64,000 nt of DNA from Flagellimonas_B algarum. Its GTDB lineage: Bacteria; Bacteroidota; Bacteroidia; Flavobacteriales; Flavobacteriaceae. A program made the position numbers and the translations under genes. Under the pieces are notes generated by a model, which made no database searches, was not told the origin of the DNA, and saw only the letters and a program-made list of their open reading frames with translations. Shown here one piece after another: positions 44,232 through 53,101 of this stretch (the first letter of the stretch is position 1; every line of letters begins with the position of its first letter). The DNA is taken from NCBI RefSeq assembly GCF_040513375.1, contig NZ_JBEVTG010000001.1:992001-1056000 (forward strand). The letters are read 5' to 3'.

Positions 44232-45323
44232 TTACGGTTGCATTAAATGTTGCAAAATGGCCATGGGCAGCTGCGATTGGTCATCATTGGTGAATATGAT
44301 CAATCCCCAATCGGAGTCGGGTACGACCACAAAAAGACTGGTATATCCGAAGTTATTACCTCCATGGCCGTATGCGGTACCAATCGGCAATGCCGCCTTG
44401 GCAAATCCCAAGGTCCAATCCGTCACCCCCATTTGCCGTTGTTCGTGGCCTTCGGGCAAGACCACTTGGGTCTCAAAAAGACGCTCATAGCTTGAAGTAC
44501 TAAGATGTTCTTCCTTTAATAGGGCGATGAGCCATTTTGAAAAATCCAAGGCTTCCGAATGGATGGAGAATGCGGCACCAAAGACGTTGATATCATCGCT
44601 GCCGGACTTTGGTTTCAACGCGGCATAACCTTTGGCCTTGTTGTTCAACATATGGGGTTGGTGAACGAAACGCGTGTGTTTTAATTGAAGCGGTTTGCCG
44701 AATCGTTTTTGAAAAAGGGCCTCCAGACCGGCATCGTCGGTATCGGACAAACGCATCAACACCTTGGCAAGGTATTGGTACCCTTCTCCGGAGTAAAAGA
44801 AAGCGGACCCCGGGTCAAATTGAATGAATAGCTCTTTTTTGCCATAGTCGTTTCGCCAATTGGGAAAACCGGTGGTATGCGAAAGGACCATACGTGCGGT
44901 AATCTTCTTATAGCGCTCATCATGGGCGATATCTTGATAGGGCAGGTATTCGTAGAGGGGCTTATCAAGATCGAGAAGTCCCTTTTCAACATAATCCATG
45001 ACAAAAAAGGCGAACATCGGTTTTGAAAGGGAGGCCGCCTCGAACAAGGTCTCTTGATTTACCGGAACCTTGTTTTCGAGATCGGCGTACCCACCATGAT
45101 AGTGGTAAACGACTTTGGCGTCATTAATTACCGCCATCGAGATACCGGCTACTTTGAGTTGTTCCATTGCGGTATTGACCATTGCGGTCAGCGAGTCCTT
45201 CGCTACTGGTTTGCCTACCATGTTCGAAATGGAATCAGAGGTTTGGCCAAAAGCACTGCCAAAAAATAATAGTAAGGCCAAATGGGCCAAAATGCGTACG
45301 ATAATGCGCGTGGTGTTGATCAT
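44232..45323 (-). CDS. Serine hydrolase, beta-lactamase family (class C-like)
   Basis: 363 residues with a signal peptide (about 1-26, LALLLFFGSAFG before QTSD). Catalytic Ser98 and Lys101 lie in AASLSKPMF; the second motif is YSGEGYQ (Tyr as in class C/esterase members) and HGGNN takes the KTG place. Such periplasmic enzymes are esterases, peptidases or penicillin-binding-like; a true beta-lactamase function cannot be claimed. The leader carries A6CGA (plus-strand 45329-45337) five bases from the ATG, the same element as in the permease array. Confidence 0.88.
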   Translation of the reverse strand: MINTTRIIVRILAHLALLLFFGSAFGQTSDSISNMVGKPVAKDSLTAMVNTAMEQLKVAGISMAVINDAKVVYHYHGGYADLENKVPVNQETLFEAASLSKPMFAFFVMDYVEKGLLDLDKPLYEYLPYQDIAHDERYKKITARMVLSHTTGFPNWRNDYGKKELFIQFDPGSAFFYSGEGYQYLAKVLMRLSDTDDAGLEALFQKRFGKPLQLKHTRFVHQPHMLNNKAKGYAALKPKSGSDDINVFGAAFSIHSEALDFSKWLIALLKEEHLSTSSYERLFETQVVLPEGHEQRQMGVTDWTLGFAKAALPIGTAYGHGGNNFGYTSLFVVVPDSDWGLIIFTNDDQSQLPMAILQHLMQP

Positions 45324-45449
45324 GCTGTTCGTTTTTTAAGATGAATGATCGAAGATGCACCGCAATGGTCTGAACTACAACCGAAAAATGCCGTTGCGGG
45401 TGAAGGGGATGACGAATCGGGTTTTTTTACAGTTCAAGGGAAAGGACGC

Positions 45450-45857
45450 TTATGTGCTTTGCTTCCAGTTTTTCCTATTCGCTTTTTTCTCTGCTTGCTT
45501 TTTCTTTGATTTTAGGCGCCTTTCTATGGCCGCACGGGAAGGTTTCGTCCGTACTCTGGTTTTTGGTCGTCGCAAGCCTGCGGCCAACATGGCGAAAAAA
45601 CGTTTGATCACTAACTGCTTGTTCCGGTATTGGCTCCGTGATTCATCCGTTTGCATCATGAGGAGGCCGTTTTTGTTCAATCGCTTCTCGAGCTTAAAGA
45701 CCAGGCGTTGTTTTTCGGCATCCGAAAGCCCTTCCGAAGCCATTACATCAAAGGAAAGTTCGACCTTCGTGGCCACCTTGTTGACATGTTGACCTCCGGA
45801 ACCACTGCTACGAACAGCTTTGAAAACCAATTCTTTTAAAATGATATTCTTGTCCAA
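45450..45857 (-). CDS. arfB: Alternative ribosome-rescue factor B (peptidyl-tRNA hydrolase)
   Basis: 135 residues. GGQ at 21-23 in RSSGSGGQHVNK is the peptidyl-tRNA hydrolysis motif of release factors, and the domain is followed by a long basic tail (about 96-135, rich in Arg and Lys), which enters the mRNA channel of stalled ribosomes. There is no codon-recognition domain, so this is ArfB/YaeJ/ICT1 rather than a release factor. It stands alone; 33 bases separate it from the lipoprotein gene. Confidence 0.93.
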   Translation of the reverse strand: MDKNIILKELVFKAVRSSGSGGQHVNKVATKVELSFDVMASEGLSDAEKQRLVFKLEKRLNKNGLLMMQTDESRSQYRNKQLVIKRFFAMLAAGLRRPKTRVRTKPSRAAIERRLKSKKKQAEKKANRKNWKQST

Positions 45858-45890
45858 CGCTTAGACGGTTTACAACAAAGATACCAGAGA

Positions 45891-46661
45891 TCATCGGTAT
45901 TCGAATCGGATCGCCACCAAGTTGAAATCGGAATTGTTTTCCTTATTGCCACTATCGTTGTCGTAACTATTCACGTTTTTCGGTTCCCCTTCACCATAAC
46001 CGAATCCGGTGGCTTCGATTTGAAGGCGATTTACCGGGTCGCCGATCGATAAGGCGATTGGATACGTGCCATAGGAGTTTTCGACCGATTTGACTTCCCG
46101 ACCCAACATGCTGTCATTGGCTCCGAGTACACCTTCACCGACTTTGGCACCATTGCTGTCAAAGGCCGTCCATTTACCGGTTTCACCATCTTGGTGACCT
46201 TCATTGGCTCCCATCATTCCAACGGTTAGAACAACGTTTTGGACCGGGGAATCGAAAAAGATTTCGATTTTCTCACTTGCGTTCACCTCTTGGCCTTGGT
46301 ACATGACGTAGTAATCGATCTGTTGCCAACGAGCACCTCCTACTCCGAAACCGTGATCTCGAAATTCGGTATCAAAGACAAGTCGTCCTTCTGAACCATC
46401 GATGTTCAGGGCCCTTAAGGATACCCCATCGACCCATTGCTGTACCCCTTCGCCATTGTTCGTTAAGATGGATGCCGAAGCGGTCAAGGTAACGGTAGCA
46501 CCAGGATCCGGCACGGTATCATCGTTTGATTCGACGGGTTCATTTGCGGTGTTTTCACCTTCGTTCTGGATGTCAGTTTCCATGGCGTCTTCAGAGCAGG
46601 AAGCGAAAAGGGTAAGACATAGACCAATGACCAGGCCTGTTAAGGATAGTTTCATTTTCAT
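45891..46661 (-). CDS. Lipoprotein of unknown function
   Basis: 256 residues. The signal peptide ends in the lipobox LFASC, so Cys21 or so would be lipidated. An acidic, low-complexity linker (about 25-55) leads to a beta-rich domain (about 55-256) with repeated phrases such as VFDTEFRDHGFGVGGARW and IEIFFDSPVQNVVLTVGMMG. I do not recognise the family. It is probably an extracellular or outer-membrane-anchored domain, perhaps sugar or ligand binding. A perfect 15-base palindrome sits 11 bases upstream of its ATG. Confidence 0.8.
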   Translation of the reverse strand: MKMKLSLTGLVIGLCLTLFASCSEDAMETDIQNEGENTANEPVESNDDTVPDPGATVTLTASASILTNNGEGVQQWVDGVSLRALNIDGSEGRLVFDTEFRDHGFGVGGARWQQIDYYVMYQGQEVNASEKIEIFFDSPVQNVVLTVGMMGANEGHQDGETGKWTAFDSNGAKVGEGVLGANDSMLGREVKSVENSYGTYPIALSIGDPVNRLQIEATGFGYGEGEPKNVNSYDNDSGNKENNSDFNLVAIRFEYR

Positions 46662-46671
46662 AGCTTTTGGG

Positions 46672-46686
46672 GTTCTCTAAGAGAAC
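46672..46686. promoter_or_regulatory. Palindrome before the lipoprotein gene
   Basis: GTTCTCTAAGAGAAC has six-base arms with a three-base centre and no mismatch. It ends about 10 bases from the start codon at 46661, where a bound regulator would block transcription or translation start. Confidence 0.4.
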
Positions 46687-46708
46687 GGATCCAAAAACCG
46701 ACTTCGTA

Positions 46709-47722
46709 TCAAGAGTGATCGCTTTTCGACGAAAGGGCGTCCACGCTTTGGCGGATCCTTTGGTTCACCAGTTGTAATGAGATGTTCAAAAACAAGGTGA
46801 TGCCGGCCTTGAAGGCCACTTTACTTTGAAAAAACACTTCATGGCCCTCTGGTGATTCCCCTTTGACCAGATAGTGGTTTCCTTTGAAATAATTGGCGAT
46901 GACGGTTACGGCCAAGCCTGACTTTTTCGAGAGTTCGAATTCATGCGGATACACCAAGATCGAAGCATTGATCTCTGCATATTCCTTCAACAATTTCAGA
47001 GGCAATTCATTTACCGCACCGAATAAGGAAGCTACGTAATTATTCTTGGGGTTGTTGTACAGGGCTTGGGTAGTTTGGTAATCTTCGATAGCGCCGTTGC
47101 GCAATACCAATATGGAATCGGTATAGGGCAAAACATCGGCACTGTCATGCGAAGCGGTCAATACCGTGATCCCTTTTTCTTTTAGGTAGGGGAAGAGTTT
47201 TTCGCGCAGTTCGTTTTTTTTGAATTGATCGATATGGCTAAAGGGCTCGTCCAAAAGAAGGATTTCAGGCTCTTCGGCCAGGGCCCTGGCCAGCGCGACC
47301 CGCTGTTTTTGGCCGCCGCTAAGATTTTTGACAAGGGTGTCTTGGTAGGGTTCCAATCCGACCAATGCGATCAATTCCGCAATGCGGTCTTCATGTTGTT
47401 CTTGTTCGAACACGGAAAGGAATTGTCCGATATTTTCCGCCACGGAGGTAAAGGGCATCAAATCGAAATCTTGGGAGACATATTTGATGAAGGCTTCACC
47501 GGCAACCAATTGGTAGTTCGGCCCCAACAGGGGTTTGTCTCCCCATGAAATGCTGCCGCTATCAAGGTGCAACAACCCATATACCGCTTTTAATAAGGTG
47601 CTTTTACCCGAACCGCTTTCGCCCATGACCGCCAAGTGTCCGCCTTTTTCAATGGTGAACGATATCCGGTTCAATACGGGTTGTTCTTGGTAAGAAAACG
47701 ATATGTCGACAGCTTTCAACAT
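46709..47722 (-). CDS. Orphan ABC ATP-binding protein (PotA/FbpC-like)
   Basis: 337 residues: an ATPase domain (about 1-235) and a C-terminal extension (about 240-337) like the regulatory domain of import ATPases. Walker A GESGSGKST, signature LSGGQKQRVALARAL, Walker B ILLLDEPFSHID, H-loop TASHDS. No permease or binding protein gene is next to it. It could serve permeases elsewhere or have a non-transport role. The prolyl oligopeptidase gene upstream ends in a hairpin that isolates it, so it needs its own promoter in 47723-47790, where I see no good match. Confidence 0.88.
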   Translation of the reverse strand: MLKAVDISFSYQEQPVLNRISFTIEKGGHLAVMGESGSGKSTLLKAVYGLLHLDSGSISWGDKPLLGPNYQLVAGEAFIKYVSQDFDLMPFTSVAENIGQFLSVFEQEQHEDRIAELIALVGLEPYQDTLVKNLSGGQKQRVALARALAEEPEILLLDEPFSHIDQFKKNELREKLFPYLKEKGITVLTASHDSADVLPYTDSILVLRNGAIEDYQTTQALYNNPKNNYVASLFGAVNELPLKLLKEYAEINASILVYPHEFELSKKSGLAVTVIANYFKGNHYLVKGESPEGHEVFFQSKVAFKAGITLFLNISLQLVNQRIRQSVDALSSKSDHS

Positions 47723-47737
47723 GGCCCCAGAAAAAGT

Positions 47738-47770
47738 GAAAATCCGCTTTTTATAAAAAAACGGATTTTC
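47738..47770 (-). terminator. Terminator hairpin after the prolyl oligopeptidase gene
   Basis: GAAAATCCG (47738-47746) pairs with CGGATTTTC (47762-47770); the loop can pair further through T5/A5. On the minus strand the stem is followed by ACTTTTTC. Confidence 0.65.
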
Positions 47771-47790
47771 TTTCGTGATTATTTTATGGC

Positions 47791-49944
47791 TTAGTCCTTG
47801 AATTCTTTCATGACCGCTTGATTGGGCAATTCGTCATAGCCCATATTGAACAAGGTAAAACCGAAAATATCGGCATATTGTTCGATCGTTTTGCTCACTG
47901 GGGTACCGGCCCCATGACCGGCATTGGTCTCGATACGGATCAGGGTCGGGTTGTCTCCGGTCTGTTTTTCCTGTAACTCGGCCGCGAATTTGAAACTGTG
48001 CGCGGGCACCACGCGATCATCATGATCCCCTGTGGTGACCAAGGTAGCCGGATACGAGACCCCTTCCTTCACATTATGTACAGGGGAGTATGCTTTGAGG
48101 TATTCGAACATTTCCTCACTTTCTTCGGCTGTTCCATAATCGTATGCCCATCCCGCACCTGCCGTGAAGGTATGGTAGCGAAGCATATCCAAAACGCCTA
48201 CAGCTGGCAAGGCCACCTGCATCAGATCAGGGCGTTGGGTCATGGTTGCCCCGACCAAAAGACCGCCATTCGAACCTCCTCGGATGGCCAGGTACTCTTT
48301 CGAGGTATACTTGTTCTCGATCAGGTATTCGGCAGCCGCGATAAAGTCGTCGAAGACGTTTTGTTTTTGGGTTTTAGTACCGGCGATATGCCATTTTTTA
48401 CCATACTCACCACCTCCGCGAAGGTTGGGCACGGCATAAATACCGCCTTGTTCCATCCATACGGCGTTGACGATACTGAAAGAGGGTGTCAAACTGATAT
48501 TGAAGCCGCCATACCCATAAAGAATTGTAGGGTTCTTTCCGTTCAATTCAACCCCTTTCTTATGTGTGATGATCATAGGTACCCTGGTACCGTCTTTTGA
48601 GTTGTAAAACACCTGTGTGGACTCATAATCTTCTGGATTGAAATCAATTTCGGGCTTCCAATATTGCTCGTATTCACCAGATTCCACATTGTATTTGAAC
48701 GATGACCCCGGGGTGTTGTAATTGGTGAAGGAGAAGTAGAATTCCTTGTCCTCCTTTTTACCGCCGAATCCACCTGCGCTACCAACGCCGGGCAGGGCGA
48801 CTTCACGCACCAATTTGCCGTCGTAATCGTATTGCATCACCTTCGAAATGGCATCGACCATATATTCGGTGAAGAAATAGCCGCCTCCGGTTCCGCTGGT
48901 GAGCACATGTTCGGTTTCCGGGATGAAATCTTCCCAATGTTCGGGAGTGGGGTTGGCCAGGTCAGTGACCACGATTTTCTTGTTCGGGGCGTCCATGTTG
49001 GTAACCAACCAAAGTTTGGTGCCTTCGTTTTCAATGATATAGGTATCGGAATCGGTATCATCCAAAACGGTAATCAAGGGGCCGTCTTTGACACTAAGGT
49101 CTTTCAGAAAGAGTTTGTTGCCCGATGTCGAGGTCGAAGCGGTGATGACCAAGAACCGCTCATCGTAGGTCAAATACCCCCCGACGTAGCGGTGCTTTTC
49201 TTCAGGGATGCCCCCAAAAACGATTTTATCCTCGGTTTGCGGGGTGCCCAGTTTATGGTAGTATAATTTGTGCTGATCGGTTTTTGCCGAAAGCTCGCTT
49301 CCTTTGGGTTTGTCATAGCTTGAATAGAAAAAGCCATCATTTCCCTTCCAAGAAATACCGCTGAATTTGATATCGACAAGGGTGTCTTCGACGATTTCCT
49401 TGGATCCGGCATTGATGACAATGCCCTTGCGCCAATCGCTGCCCCCTTCCGAAATCAAATATGCCGCTTTCGAGCCATCTTTGGTAAAGCTCAGTCCCAT
49501 CAAGGAAGTAGTGCCATCTTCTGAAAAGGAGTTGGGGTCAAGAAAGACCTCCGCCTCTTCATCGCCCTTTTTGCGATAGACGACATATTGGTTCTGTAGC
49601 CCATCGTTTTTATAGAAATAGGTGTATTCCCCTTCTTTGAACGGGGCTCCGAGTTTTTCGTAATTCCAGAGTTTTTCAAGCCGGTTTTTCAGATCCTGGC
49701 GAAATGGGATCTTATCCAAATACCCGAAGGTGGTCACGTTCTGTTCTTTGACCCAAGCTTCGGTCTCTGGGCTGCGATCATCTTCCAACCATCGAAAGGG
49801 ATCGGCGACTTCGTTGCCGAAATAGGTGTCAACGGTATCGACTTTTGTGGTGGTGGGGTAATTCACGGCAATGGGTTCTCGTTTGGTTTCTTTTTGGCAT
49901 GCGGCAACACTTAGAATTGCCAAGGTGAAGGCTATTTTTTTCAT
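47791..49944 (-). CDS. Prolyl oligopeptidase family serine peptidase (S9A), lipoprotein
   Basis: 717 residues. The first 24 residues form a lipoprotein signal with the lipobox SVAAC, so it is membrane-anchored in the periplasm. A seven-bladed propeller (about 75-430) precedes the alpha/beta hydrolase domain with the catalytic Ser in RGGSNGGLLVGA, Asp in GDHDDRVVPAHS and His677 (NAGHGAGTP). It cuts short peptides after proline. Length and order are normal. It stands alone with terminators on the downstream side and an A-rich upstream region. Confidence 0.95.
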   Translation of the reverse strand: MKKIAFTLAILSVAACQKETKREPIAVNYPTTTKVDTVDTYFGNEVADPFRWLEDDRSPETEAWVKEQNVTTFGYLDKIPFRQDLKNRLEKLWNYEKLGAPFKEGEYTYFYKNDGLQNQYVVYRKKGDEEAEVFLDPNSFSEDGTTSLMGLSFTKDGSKAAYLISEGGSDWRKGIVINAGSKEIVEDTLVDIKFSGISWKGNDGFFYSSYDKPKGSELSAKTDQHKLYYHKLGTPQTEDKIVFGGIPEEKHRYVGGYLTYDERFLVITASTSTSGNKLFLKDLSVKDGPLITVLDDTDSDTYIIENEGTKLWLVTNMDAPNKKIVVTDLANPTPEHWEDFIPETEHVLTSGTGGGYFFTEYMVDAISKVMQYDYDGKLVREVALPGVGSAGGFGGKKEDKEFYFSFTNYNTPGSSFKYNVESGEYEQYWKPEIDFNPEDYESTQVFYNSKDGTRVPMIITHKKGVELNGKNPTILYGYGGFNISLTPSFSIVNAVWMEQGGIYAVPNLRGGGEYGKKWHIAGTKTQKQNVFDDFIAAAEYLIENKYTSKEYLAIRGGSNGGLLVGATMTQRPDLMQVALPAVGVLDMLRYHTFTAGAGWAYDYGTAEESEEMFEYLKAYSPVHNVKEGVSYPATLVTTGDHDDRVVPAHSFKFAAELQEKQTGDNPTLIRIETNAGHGAGTPVSKTIEQYADIFGFTLFNMGYDELPNQAVMKEFKD

Positions 49945-50030
49945 TTCAATTGAATTGGTCCATCATTAAAAATACCATGAAAAAAACAGCGGCCTTTGTT
50001 TTGAATCAAAGGTTTAACAGAATTTAACGT

Positions 50031-50342
50031 CTACCCTTTCAAGTCGGCGAAAACTTCGTGATGCGCGACCTTTTCTTCCAACTCGAGTAAATAGCCTGCA
50101 TCTTCAGGATAGTACTTCGCCTTTTCAAAATCTTGCCCAGCGAAGTTTTTGATGACGTCGAGGTTTTCCCAAAAGGTAATGAGGGTAAAATGGCCTTCAT
50201 CACCCTTGAGGGCACGCAAGAAAGTGAGCTTGATAAAACCAGGAGTGCTTTTATAATCGGGGATGGCCCTTTCTTCCATGAAGCGTGTATACACCTCAAA
50301 ATCAGCAGCTTTAGTCTTTCCGTGCCAAATTCGTGCAATTAT
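50031..50342 (-). CDS. Antibiotic-biosynthesis-monooxygenase (ABM) fold protein, start not ATG
   Basis: 103 codons if read from ATA at 50342. The frame opens I-I-A-R-I-W-H-G-K-T-K, which matches the standard start of this family (M-I-A-R-I-W-H-G) except that the first codon is ATA, not ATG. Nine bases separate it from the asd stop in the same frame, and no ATG, GTG or TTG lies before residue 17 (GTG at 50294). Initiation at ATA or at ATT 50339, coupled to asd translation, or a start at GTG 50294 that would lose the first strand, are the options. The fold is a small ferredoxin-like dimer, often an oxygenase or a stress protein. Confidence 0.65.
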   Translation of the reverse strand: MIARIWHGKTKAADFEVYTRFMEERAIPDYKSTPGFIKLTFLRALKGDEGHFTLITFWENLDVIKNFAGQDFEKAKYYPEDAGYLLELEEKVAHHEVFADLKG

Positions 50343-50351
50343 GGAATAGGA

Positions 50352-51341
50352 TTAAACGAGTTCGTTTTCGACCAAATATTCAGCAATTTGGACGGCGTTG
50401 GTCGCCGCGCCTTTTCGCAGGTTATCCGAAACCACCCACATGTTCAAGGTGTTTCGTTGGGTTTCGTCACGACGAAGGCGTCCGACGAAGACCTCGTCCT
50501 TATCATGGGCATAGATCGGCATCGGATAGGTGTTGGTGTCGGGATCGTCTTGAACCGTTACCCCAGGGGTAGCTTCGAGCAATTGTCGGACTTCCTTTAG
50601 ATCGAAATCGTTTTGGAATTCGACATTAATGGCTTCCGAATGTCCTCCTGCCGTTGGGATCCGAACCGCGGTTGCGCTTACCGAAAAAGTGCGGTCATCC
50701 AATATTTTCTGGGGTTCACGGGCCAATTTCATTTCCTCTTTGGTGTATCCATTTTCAAGAAACACATCGCAATGGGGCAACGCATTTCTATTGATCGGAT
50801 ACGGATAGGCCATCTCACCCTTGACACCGGCCGTTTCGTTTTCTAGCTGTTGTACGGCTTTGACACCCGTACCTGAGACCGATTGGTAGGTCGAAACCAC
50901 TACCCGTTTCATTTGGTACTTTTTATGTAAAGGGTTCAAGGCCATCACCATTTGAATGGTCGAACAATTCGGGTTCGCGATGATCTTGTCTTTTCCGGTC
51001 AAGATGTCGGCGTTGATTTCTGGGACCACCAATTTTTTATCGGGATCCATCCGCCATGCCGAAGAGTTGTCGATGACCGTGGTACCGACTTCGGCGAATT
51101 TCGGGGCCCATTCCAATGATGTCCCCCCACCGGCCGAGAAAATGGCAATATCCGGTTCGGCGGCAACGGCCTCCTCCAGTCCGATGACCGTATAGGACGT
51201 TCCTTTAAAGGCGATTTGCTTTCCGACTGATCGCGGAGAGGCGACCAATAACAATTCATCAATCGTAAAATCACGTTCGGCCAGTACTTTCAACATCACT
51301 TCACCGACCATTCCAGTCGCTCCGACAACCGCTACTTTCAT
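50352..51341 (-). CDS. asd: Aspartate-semialdehyde dehydrogenase
   Basis: 329 residues. It makes aspartate semialdehyde from aspartyl phosphate with NADPH, feeding lysine, threonine, methionine and diaminopimelate. NADP-binding VVGATGMVGEVML at the N-terminus and the catalytic Cys126 in IANPNCSTIQMVM are intact. A perfect promoter lies 22-51 bases upstream. The ABM gene follows in the same frame after nine bases, a likely two-gene operon. Confidence 0.96.
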   Translation of the reverse strand: MKVAVVGATGMVGEVMLKVLAERDFTIDELLLVASPRSVGKQIAFKGTSYTVIGLEEAVAAEPDIAIFSAGGGTSLEWAPKFAEVGTTVIDNSSAWRMDPDKKLVVPEINADILTGKDKIIANPNCSTIQMVMALNPLHKKYQMKRVVVSTYQSVSGTGVKAVQQLENETAGVKGEMAYPYPINRNALPHCDVFLENGYTKEEMKLAREPQKILDDRTFSVSATAVRIPTAGGHSEAINVEFQNDFDLKEVRQLLEATPGVTVQDDPDTNTYPMPIYAHDKDEVFVGRLRRDETQRNTLNMWVVSDNLRKGAATNAVQIAEYLVENELV

Positions 51342-51362
51342 CCCAATTCAATTTTGAGGGAA

Positions 51363-51392
51363 CAAAAGTAAACTACCTGTGAAACTGCACAA
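51363..51392 (-). promoter_or_regulatory. Bacteroidota housekeeping promoter for asd
   Basis: On the minus strand TTG (51392-51390), 19 bases and TACTTTTG (51370-51363) match the consensus fully; start near 51356, 15 bases before the ATG. Confidence 0.75.
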
Positions 51393-51442
51393 GCATTTTT
51401 AAAAGATTGTCAAAATTCAACAAAAAGTTACAAATAAAACAA

Positions 51443-51468
51443 CCGCTGGCTATAGGGATAACCAGCGG
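51443..51468 (-). terminator. Terminator after mscL
   Basis: CCGCTGG and CCAGCGG form a perfect 7-bp stem; on the minus strand the stem is followed by TTGTTTTATTTG. It is placed correctly to end mscL before the asd promoter. Confidence 0.6.
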
Positions 51469-51530
51469 CTTTAATACATGGTGTAGCGGTCTTCTTTGGT
51501 GGTATGCCAAAGAAACGTAATCCGTATAGC

Positions 51531-51932
51531 TTACTTTTTCAGGGCATCCCTGATTTCAGCCAATAGTTCTTCTGCCGTTGGCCCTTTTGGTGGCTCCGGG
51601 GCAGGTTCTTCTTTTTTCTTCGTTTTGTTCACCCCTTTAACAATCATGAACATGACGAATGCCACGATGATAAAGTCGATGACGTTGGTCAAGAAATCCC
51701 CGTACAATACGGCGACTTCGCCAACGGTTTCTCCTGCGTCATTCACTGTGCCTTCATTTAATACGTATTTGAGATCCCTAAAATCGGAATCGAAAAGCAA
51801 TCCGATCAACGGTGAAACGATGCCTCCCGTAAATGAGGTGACGACCTTGTTGAACGCGGCACCCATAACGAAACCAACGGCGATGTCGACGAGGTTTCCT
51901 TTCATTGCGAATTCCTTGAATTCTTTAAGCAT
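51531..51932 (-). CDS. mscL: Large-conductance mechanosensitive channel
   Basis: 133 residues. N-terminal helix EFKEFAMKGN, first transmembrane helix VDIAVGFVMGAAFNKVV with the gate, a periplasmic loop (about 50-70), second helix (about 78-100) and the C-terminal cytoplasmic bundle GPTAEELLAEIRDAL. It opens on membrane tension to release solutes on osmotic downshift. Family length and order are normal. Confidence 0.95.
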   Translation of the reverse strand: MLKEFKEFAMKGNLVDIAVGFVMGAAFNKVVTSFTGGIVSPLIGLLFDSDFRDLKYVLNEGTVNDAGETVGEVAVLYGDFLTNVIDFIIVAFVMFMIVKGVNKTKKKEEPAPEPPKGPTAEELLAEIRDALKK

Positions 51933-51994
51933 GATGTATAGTTTAAATGGTTATTATGCCAAAAAGGTAGGAAAAAAATGGCTGCTAAGCGCTT

Positions 51995-53101
51995 TTATTC
52001 CAATATTTTACGGCTAACACGCTGGGAAACAGCGGTCAACAATTCATACGAAATGGTAGCCGCTGCATTGGCGATCTTTTCAGCCGAATGGCCGCTTCCG
52101 AACACGATGACCTCATCGCCTGAACGACAATCGATGCCGGTAACATCGATCATGATCATATCCATACAGACGTTGCCTATGATTGGTGCCTTTTGGTTGT
52201 TTATCCAAACGAATCCATTTCCATTTCCATAGGTTCTTGCGATGCCATCGGCATGACCGATAGGTAAGGTGGCGATTTTTTGGTAACCGGTTGCGGTAAA
52301 TGCCCGGTTATAACCTACGGTTTCCCCAGGTTCGATCTGATGGAGCTGTGAAATAATGGTCTTCAATGCCGCAACGGGGCGAAGTGCTTCATCTTCAGCC
52401 GCGTGGTTGCCATAGCCATAGAGTCCGATACCGCTGCGGACCATATCGAACTGGGCTTCCGGGTAATTTACGATTCCCGATGTATTCAAAAGGTGTCGAA
52501 GTGGTGCTTGGCCCAGGGCTGAATCCATGGCTTGACAGATTGTTGTGAACGTTTTGATCTGTCTTTTGCTGAACTCCGTTTCTTTGGGATCCTCTGAAGC
52601 GGCCAGATGCGAAAACAGGGCCTTGATGCTGATTTCATCCCGACCTTGTAGCTGCTCCATAATATAGTCGACATCGTTTTCCCAAAACCCAAGTCGGTTG
52701 AGGCCGGTGTTGAACTTGATATGGACCGGATAACGCGATACCTTCTTGTTTTGCGCGCATTCCAAGAACAACCGCAAAACGCGGGGGGAATAAAGACTTG
52801 GTTCGAGTTCGTAGTCGATTAGGGTGGTGAAGTTCAGGGGTTGTGGATGGAGCACCAAAATAGGTAGTCGTACGCCCGCCTCTCGCAGTGCGACTCCTTC
52901 TTTGACATAGGCCACCGCAAGGTAGTCGGCACCCAAATCTTCCAGTTTTTGCGAAACTGCAACCGCATCACTGCCATAAGCGAAGGCCTTGACCACCGCC
53001 ATGAACTTGGCATCCGGATCTAGTTTTGATCGCAAATAGTGGTAATTGTGGGCTAGGGCCCGAAGATCGATTTCGAGCGTCGTTTCCCCGACTTTATTCA
53101 T
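51995..53101 (-). CDS. alr: Alanine racemase
   Basis: 368 residues. It makes D-alanine for peptidoglycan. PLP-binding Lys38 lies in AVVKAFAYGSD, with Phe and Ser where most family members have Asn and His (VVKANAYGHG); the second catalytic residue Tyr is in ETVGYNRAF and the MDMIMIDVT segment is present. The start of alr overlaps the end of tdk by eight bases. Function is still expected because the chemistry residues remain. Confidence 0.94.
   Translation of the reverse strand: MNKVGETTLEIDLRALAHNYHYLRSKLDPDAKFMAVVKAFAYGSDAVAVSQKLEDLGADYLAVAYVKEGVALREAGVRLPILVLHPQPLNFTTLIDYELEPSLYSPRVLRLFLECAQNKKVSRYPVHIKFNTGLNRLGFWENDVDYIMEQLQGRDEISIKALFSHLAASEDPKETEFSKRQIKTFTTICQAMDSALGQAPLRHLLNTSGIVNYPEAQFDMVRSGIGLYGYGNHAAEDEALRPVAALKTIISQLHQIEPGETVGYNRAFTATGYQKIATLPIGHADGIARTYGNGNGFVWINNQKAPIIGNVCMDMIMIDVTGIDCRSGDEVIVFGSGHSAEKIANAAATISYELLTAVSQRVSRKILE

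Noticed and set aside
49993..50012. Terminator CCTTTG/CAAAGG after the ABM gene
   Set aside because: Only six pairs, and the T-run starts six bases after the stem, so support is weak.
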